Positions 60,902 through 64,000 of a stretch of DNA of 64,000 bases are shown in pieces (the stretch's first letter is position 1; every line of letters starts with the position of its first letter). A program made the position numbers and the translations under genes. The notes under the pieces were generated by a model. It did no database searches. It saw only the letters and a list, made by a program, of their open reading frames with translations, and was not told the DNA's origin. This stretch comes from Streptomyces sp. NBC_00576 (GTDB lineage Bacteria; Actinomycetota; Actinomycetes; Streptomycetales; Streptomycetaceae), in the NCBI RefSeq assembly GCF_036345175.1, contig NZ_CP107780.1, positions 5,828,001 to 5,892,000 of the forward strand, read 5' to 3'.

Positions 60902-62442
60902 TGCTGCTGCGCCCCTTCCTGTACGAGGGTGAGGTTGGCGTCGGGTCCGTGCTGGCGCGGGGCGACCTCGGGCGGTGCGCCGGCCGGCTCGGGGTCCGGG
61001 GTCTCGGCGGGCCCCTCGGCGAGCACCCAGGTGTCCTTGGAGCCGCCGCCCTGGCTGGAGTTGACGATGAGGTTGCCCTCCTGGAGGGCGACGCGGGTCA
61101 GCCCGCCCGGCAGGACCCAGACCTCGTTGCCGTCGTTCACGGCGAACGGGCGCAGGTCGATGTGGCGCGGCGCCATCCGCTCGCCGGCCAGGGTGGGGGA
61201 GGTGGAGAGCGCGACGGGGCGCTGCGCGATCCAGCCCCGGGGATCGGCGGCCACCGCCGCCCGGCACTGCTCCAGGGTCTTCCGGTCGGCCTTCGGGCCG
61301 ATGACGATGCCTTGCCCGCCGGCGCCGTCGACCGGCTTGATGACCAGCTGGTCGATCTGGTCGAGCACGGCCTCCAACTGGCCCGGCTCGTCCGGACGGA
61401 ACGACTCCACGTTCGGAAGAATCGGTTCCTCTGAGAGGTAGTACCGGATCAGATCGGGTACGTACGTGTAGAGCAGCTTGTCGTCGGCGATGCCGTTGCC
61501 GACCGCGTTGGCGAGGGTGACGGTGCCCGCCTGGGCGGCGCTCAGGATGCCGGGGCAGCCGATCACCGAGTCGGGCCGGAAATGGAGCGGGTCGAGGAAG
61601 TCGTCGTCCAGCCGTCGGTATACGACATGGACGGGCACCTCACCGCGCGTGGTCCGCATCCACACCCGGTTCTTACGGCACACCAGATCGTGCCCCTCGA
61701 CCAACTGCACGCCCATCAGCCGGGCCAGCAGCGCGTGTTCGAAGTAGGCGGCGTTGCTCGGCCCGGGGGTCAGGACCACGACCCGCGGATCGGCGGTCCC
61801 GTCCGGCGCGGCGGCGCGCAGGGCAGCCAGCAGGCGCTGCGCGTAGCCGTCGACGGGGACGACGTGCTGCTCGGCGAAGAGGGACGGGAAGATGCGGGTC
61901 ATCGCCCGCCGGTTCTCGATGACGTACGACACCCCGGACGGCACCCGGACGTTGTCCTCAAGGACCCGGAAGTCCCCGGCCTCGTCCCGGACGAGATCGA
62001 TGCCGGCGACATGGACGCGTACCCCGCCCGGCGGCTCGATGCCCTGGGCGGCCCGGTGGAAGTGCGGCGAGCTGAGCAGCAGCCGCCACGGCACGACACC
62101 GTCCTCGAAGGCCCGGCAGTGCCCGTAGGCGTCCGCGAGGTAGGCCTCCAGGGCCCGCACCCGCTGGGCGACCCCGCGCTGGATGAGATCCCACTCCAGT
62201 GCGTCGAGGATCCTCGGTACGAGGTCCAGCGGCCAGGGTCTTTCCTCACCCGCGAAGGCGTAGGTCACCCCGCGGTCGGTGAACGCCCGGGCCATCTGGT
62301 CGGCCCGGAAGCGCAGTTCGGTCGGCTCGATGGGCTGGAGCGCCGCCAGTACCGGCTCATAGGCGGTCCTGACCTCACCCGGCCGCACAAACATCTCGTC
62401 CCACGCGTCGGCCAACGCGTATGCGTCAAATATGTCCGCCAT
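60898..62442 (-). CDS. circularly permuted type 2 ATP-grasp protein
   Basis: The product has 514 residues from ATG 62442. The permuted ATP-grasp order is seen: the fragment VRVHVAGIDLVRDEAGDFRV with LEDNVRVPSGVSYVIENR comes before the nucleotide-binding half with QLVIKPVDGAGGQGIVIGPK and LSTSPTLAGERMAPRHIDLR. It likely ligates an acid to an amine with ATP. It heads the operon. A Pro/Glu-rich tail follows GGGSKDTWVL. Confidence 0.9.
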   Translation of the reverse strand: MADIFDAYALADAWDEMFVRPGEVRTAYEPVLAALQPIEPTELRFRADQMARAFTDRGVTYAFAGEERPWPLDLVPRILDALEWDLIQRGVAQRVRALEAYLADAYGHCRAFEDGVVPWRLLLSSPHFHRAAQGIEPPGGVRVHVAGIDLVRDEAGDFRVLEDNVRVPSGVSYVIENRRAMTRIFPSLFAEQHVVPVDGYAQRLLAALRAAAPDGTADPRVVVLTPGPSNAAYFEHALLARLMGVQLVEGHDLVCRKNRVWMRTTRGEVPVHVVYRRLDDDFLDPLHFRPDSVIGCPGILSAAQAGTVTLANAVGNGIADDKLLYTYVPDLIRYYLSEEPILPNVESFRPDEPGQLEAVLDQIDQLVIKPVDGAGGQGIVIGPKADRKTLEQCRAAVAADPRGWIAQRPVALSTSPTLAGERMAPRHIDLRPFAVNDGNEVWVLPGGLTRVALQEGNLIVNSSQGGGSKDTWVLAEGPAETPDPEPAGAPPEVAPRQHGPDANLTLVQEGAQQQ

Positions 62443-62718
62443 GGCCTGACGGTAGGGGCGGGACGTAACGGGACGATCTCCGAGTGGTTTCCGGGAGCTT
62501 GCGTGAAAGTTGTGGTGAGCGCTTTCCCTCCGGCGTACGTCCTGGGTCTCTCCGGCGTACCTCTGTTCGTGCCGCGTCGGACATTCGGACACGCCGATGG
62601 CCCCGGCCGGATGGGGCCATCCCGCCGGGGCCGCTTCAGGCGTTCCCCCGTGCGCCGGTGGCGCCCCTTGGGTGAGCCCTTGTCAGGTCACGAAGGCCTT
62701 GCGACTGCGGAGCGAGCC

Positions 62719-62919
62719 TCAGTGATCAAACTCTCCGTCCTTCGCCCCCATCAGGAAGGCGCTCCACTCCGCACAGTTGAAGAACAGGACCGGCCCTGTC
62801 GTGTCCTTGCTGTCCCGTACCGCGCGGCCGTCCCCAACCGACACGGCAACTTCAATACAGGCGCCCTCTTGCTGTGAGTAAGACGACTTCCGGAAGGGGG
62901 CAACAACTTTAGGGGTCAC
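62719..62919 (-). CDS. DUF397 protein
   Basis: The product has 66 residues: FRKSSYSQQEGACIEVAV, AVRDSKDTTGPVLFFNCAEW and SAFLMGAKDGEF are the three conserved DUF397 blocks. It overlaps the XRE gene by 4 bases. In Streptomyces such pairs are BldB/WhiJ-like regulatory modules in which the small protein modulates the DNA-binding partner. Between 62443 and 62718 I see no gene. Confidence 0.9.
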   Translation of the reverse strand: MTPKVVAPFRKSSYSQQEGACIEVAVSVGDGRAVRDSKDTTGPVLFFNCAEWSAFLMGAKDGEFDH

Positions 62920-63785
62920 GATGAAGTTTCCTCTATTTTGCGCAGATTGTCCCGGATGAGCTTTTCGCTCTGACCCGGTGCCAGCGCCGACGATCGTAGT
63001 TGGTCAAAAGCGTTTGCGTAAGCCGCCAGATCCTCTTGGCCCTCCAGGACTGATGCCCCTCGAAGGTTGTCGAGTGTCACGGCTTCCACGATCGGTTCCG
63101 TGCCGAAGGCAAAGGATGAGAACACGGAGATTGCCCCCGCCAGGGTGCCCGAGCCTTGAGGGAGAACCTGAATGGTTACGTTCTGCCTTCCGCCAACTTC
63201 GAGAATGTGAGAAAGCTGCTCGTGGTGAATGCCGGTACTCACCAAGGGGTGAGTGATCACTGGCTCCCAGACGATGGCCGTGTAGGTTGCCCCGCCCTCT
63301 TCAATCTTCGCCTGTCGCGCCACGCGAACCTTGACCAGTTGGGGTACGCGTTCCGGGTCGATGTAATTTGGCCCGGAGGTAAAGACGGATTCCGCGTAGG
63401 CAGACGTTTGCAGTAGCCCCGGAAAAAGAGCTGGACCCCACTCTTGAATGTAAGTGGCGTCATCTTCCAGCGAAATGTGATCGATATGATCCTCTCGCAG
63501 GTGCGCTGAGTGTTCGAGCCACCACCCGCGATGCTTGGAACGCTTCGCCAAGTCCTCAAGCCTATTGCGGACTTGCGGATCAGCTACGCCGTATGCGCTC
63601 AACAGCGCCCGAATCTCAATGACGCGCGCTGTCACAAGCCCGCTCTCGATGCGGCTGACGCGAGTTGGGTGCACTCCGAGCACATCTGCGGCCTGCGGCT
63701 GGTCGAGCTTGGCGGCCTGCCGGTACCTCCTGAGCGTGGCGCCGAGTCGCCTGCTGCGCACGGTCGGCCGTCCCCCTGTGGGCAT
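62916..63785 (-). CDS. XRE helix-turn-helix regulator with DUF5753 domain (WhiJ-like)
   Basis: The product has 289 residues. The N-terminal HTH is LGATLRRYRQAAKLDQPQAA then DVLGVHPTRVSRIESG. The C-terminal DUF5753 region has ALFPGLLQTSAYAESVF, VARQAKIEEGGATYTAIVWE, VTIQVLPQGSGTLAGAISVF and VEAVTLDNLRGASVLEGQED. Codon use is visibly less GC-rich than neighbours. It forms a unit with DUF397 and is divergent from a gene beginning at 63974. Confidence 0.93.
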   Translation of the reverse strand: MPTGGRPTVRSRRLGATLRRYRQAAKLDQPQAADVLGVHPTRVSRIESGLVTARVIEIRALLSAYGVADPQVRNRLEDLAKRSKHRGWWLEHSAHLREDHIDHISLEDDATYIQEWGPALFPGLLQTSAYAESVFTSGPNYIDPERVPQLVKVRVARQAKIEEGGATYTAIVWEPVITHPLVSTGIHHEQLSHILEVGGRQNVTIQVLPQGSGTLAGAISVFSSFAFGTEPIVEAVTLDNLRGASVLEGQEDLAAYANAFDQLRSSALAPGQSEKLIRDNLRKIEETSS

Positions 63786-63973
63786 CGCGCTTCCCCTCTC
63801 CTGTGACAGCTGTCATCGGGCTCCACTGTATGGCCTGTGGGCGCAGCAGAGAGAAAGTTGCAAGTCTTGCTGTTTTGATTCAGTTGCGGGTTGGCACGTC
63901 TAGGACCTAACCTCAGAGTGCACGCACCGCTACACGGTGCGATCTTGACTAGGCGTCAGGGGGTACAGCCGTC

Positions 63974-64000
63974 ATGCCCACCGCTGTTACAACACACCAG
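63974..64000 (+). CDS. start of an unidentified gene, cut by the window end
   Basis: ATG at 63974 with GGGGG 10 bases upstream gives MPTAVTTHQ before the window ends. Divergent position beside a DUF397/XRE pair suggests the ATP-binding (HATPase) partner often found there, but nine residues cannot show it. Confidence 0.35.

Overview
This is a high-GC actinobacterial window, almost certainly from the chromosome of a Streptomyces. The signs are the codon bias, frequent GTG/TTG starts, 4-base ATGA/GTGA gene overlaps, an intact dnaK-grpE-dnaJ-hspR operon with HAIR operators, dcd beside a tRNA-Gly(CCC), and several Streptomyces-typical families (DUF6230/DUF6114, DUF397/XRE-DUF5753, YIP1, FG-GAP and Fn3/PA14 secreted proteins). 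All calls come from reading the sequence; no search was run.

Layout. 0-2.2 kb: a DUF6230/DUF6114 envelope cluster, cut by the window edge. 2.2-13.5 kb: accessory metabolism. An SDR gene sits behind two perfect palindromic operators. A TetR regulator is divergent from a five-gene catabolic operon (SDR, MBL-fold hydrolase, epoxide-hydrolase-like alpha/beta hydrolase, ferritin-like di-iron protein, PDR/VanB reductase). Then come a DUF1330-like gene, a Tat-exported yellow/MRJP protein, an NTF2-like protein and a second SDR behind the same palindromic operator beside a broken TetR gene. 13.6-14.3 kb: a VapBC-type toxin-antitoxin pair.

14.5-34.1 kb: the most unusual part. The live tRNA-Gly(CCC) lies at 34001-34071 (minus). 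Four direct-repeat copies of its 3' half and downstream hairpin, plus a shorter fifth copy, lie to its left at about 14.6, 15.3, 19.7, 25.7 and 28.0 kb. Four of the five carry the same arm-like motif exactly 108 bp from the tRNA part. The motif's reverse complement recurs on the other side of two copies, and a degenerate form lies beside the live tRNA. They cut the region into islets carrying NUDIX, SecDF, MacB-type ABC plus two-component system, XRE, and PadR plus ABC. Gene stubs sit at the borders (a frameshifted integrase tail, an LLM-oxidoreductase start, a proteasome-activator start, an FG-GAP relic). I read this as tandem accretion of integrative elements at one tRNA gene, all now without an intact integrase.

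34.3-49.6 kb: core genome. It holds a zinc-ribbon protein, dcd, a phosphoribosyltransferase, a PNGase A-like amidase with a dre-like DasR site, a YIP1 membrane protein ending at a 64-bp perfect palindrome, two FG-GAP proteins, a large Fe-S oxidoreductase, a degenerate MraY/WecA-like protein and the DnaK operon. 49.6-57.6 kb: four tandem paralogous secreted PA14+Fn3 proteins and a fifth relic. 57.8-64 kb: an orphan sugar-binding lipoprotein, a transglutaminase/alpha-E/ATP-grasp operon, and a DUF397-XRE pair divergent from a gene cut by the window edge.
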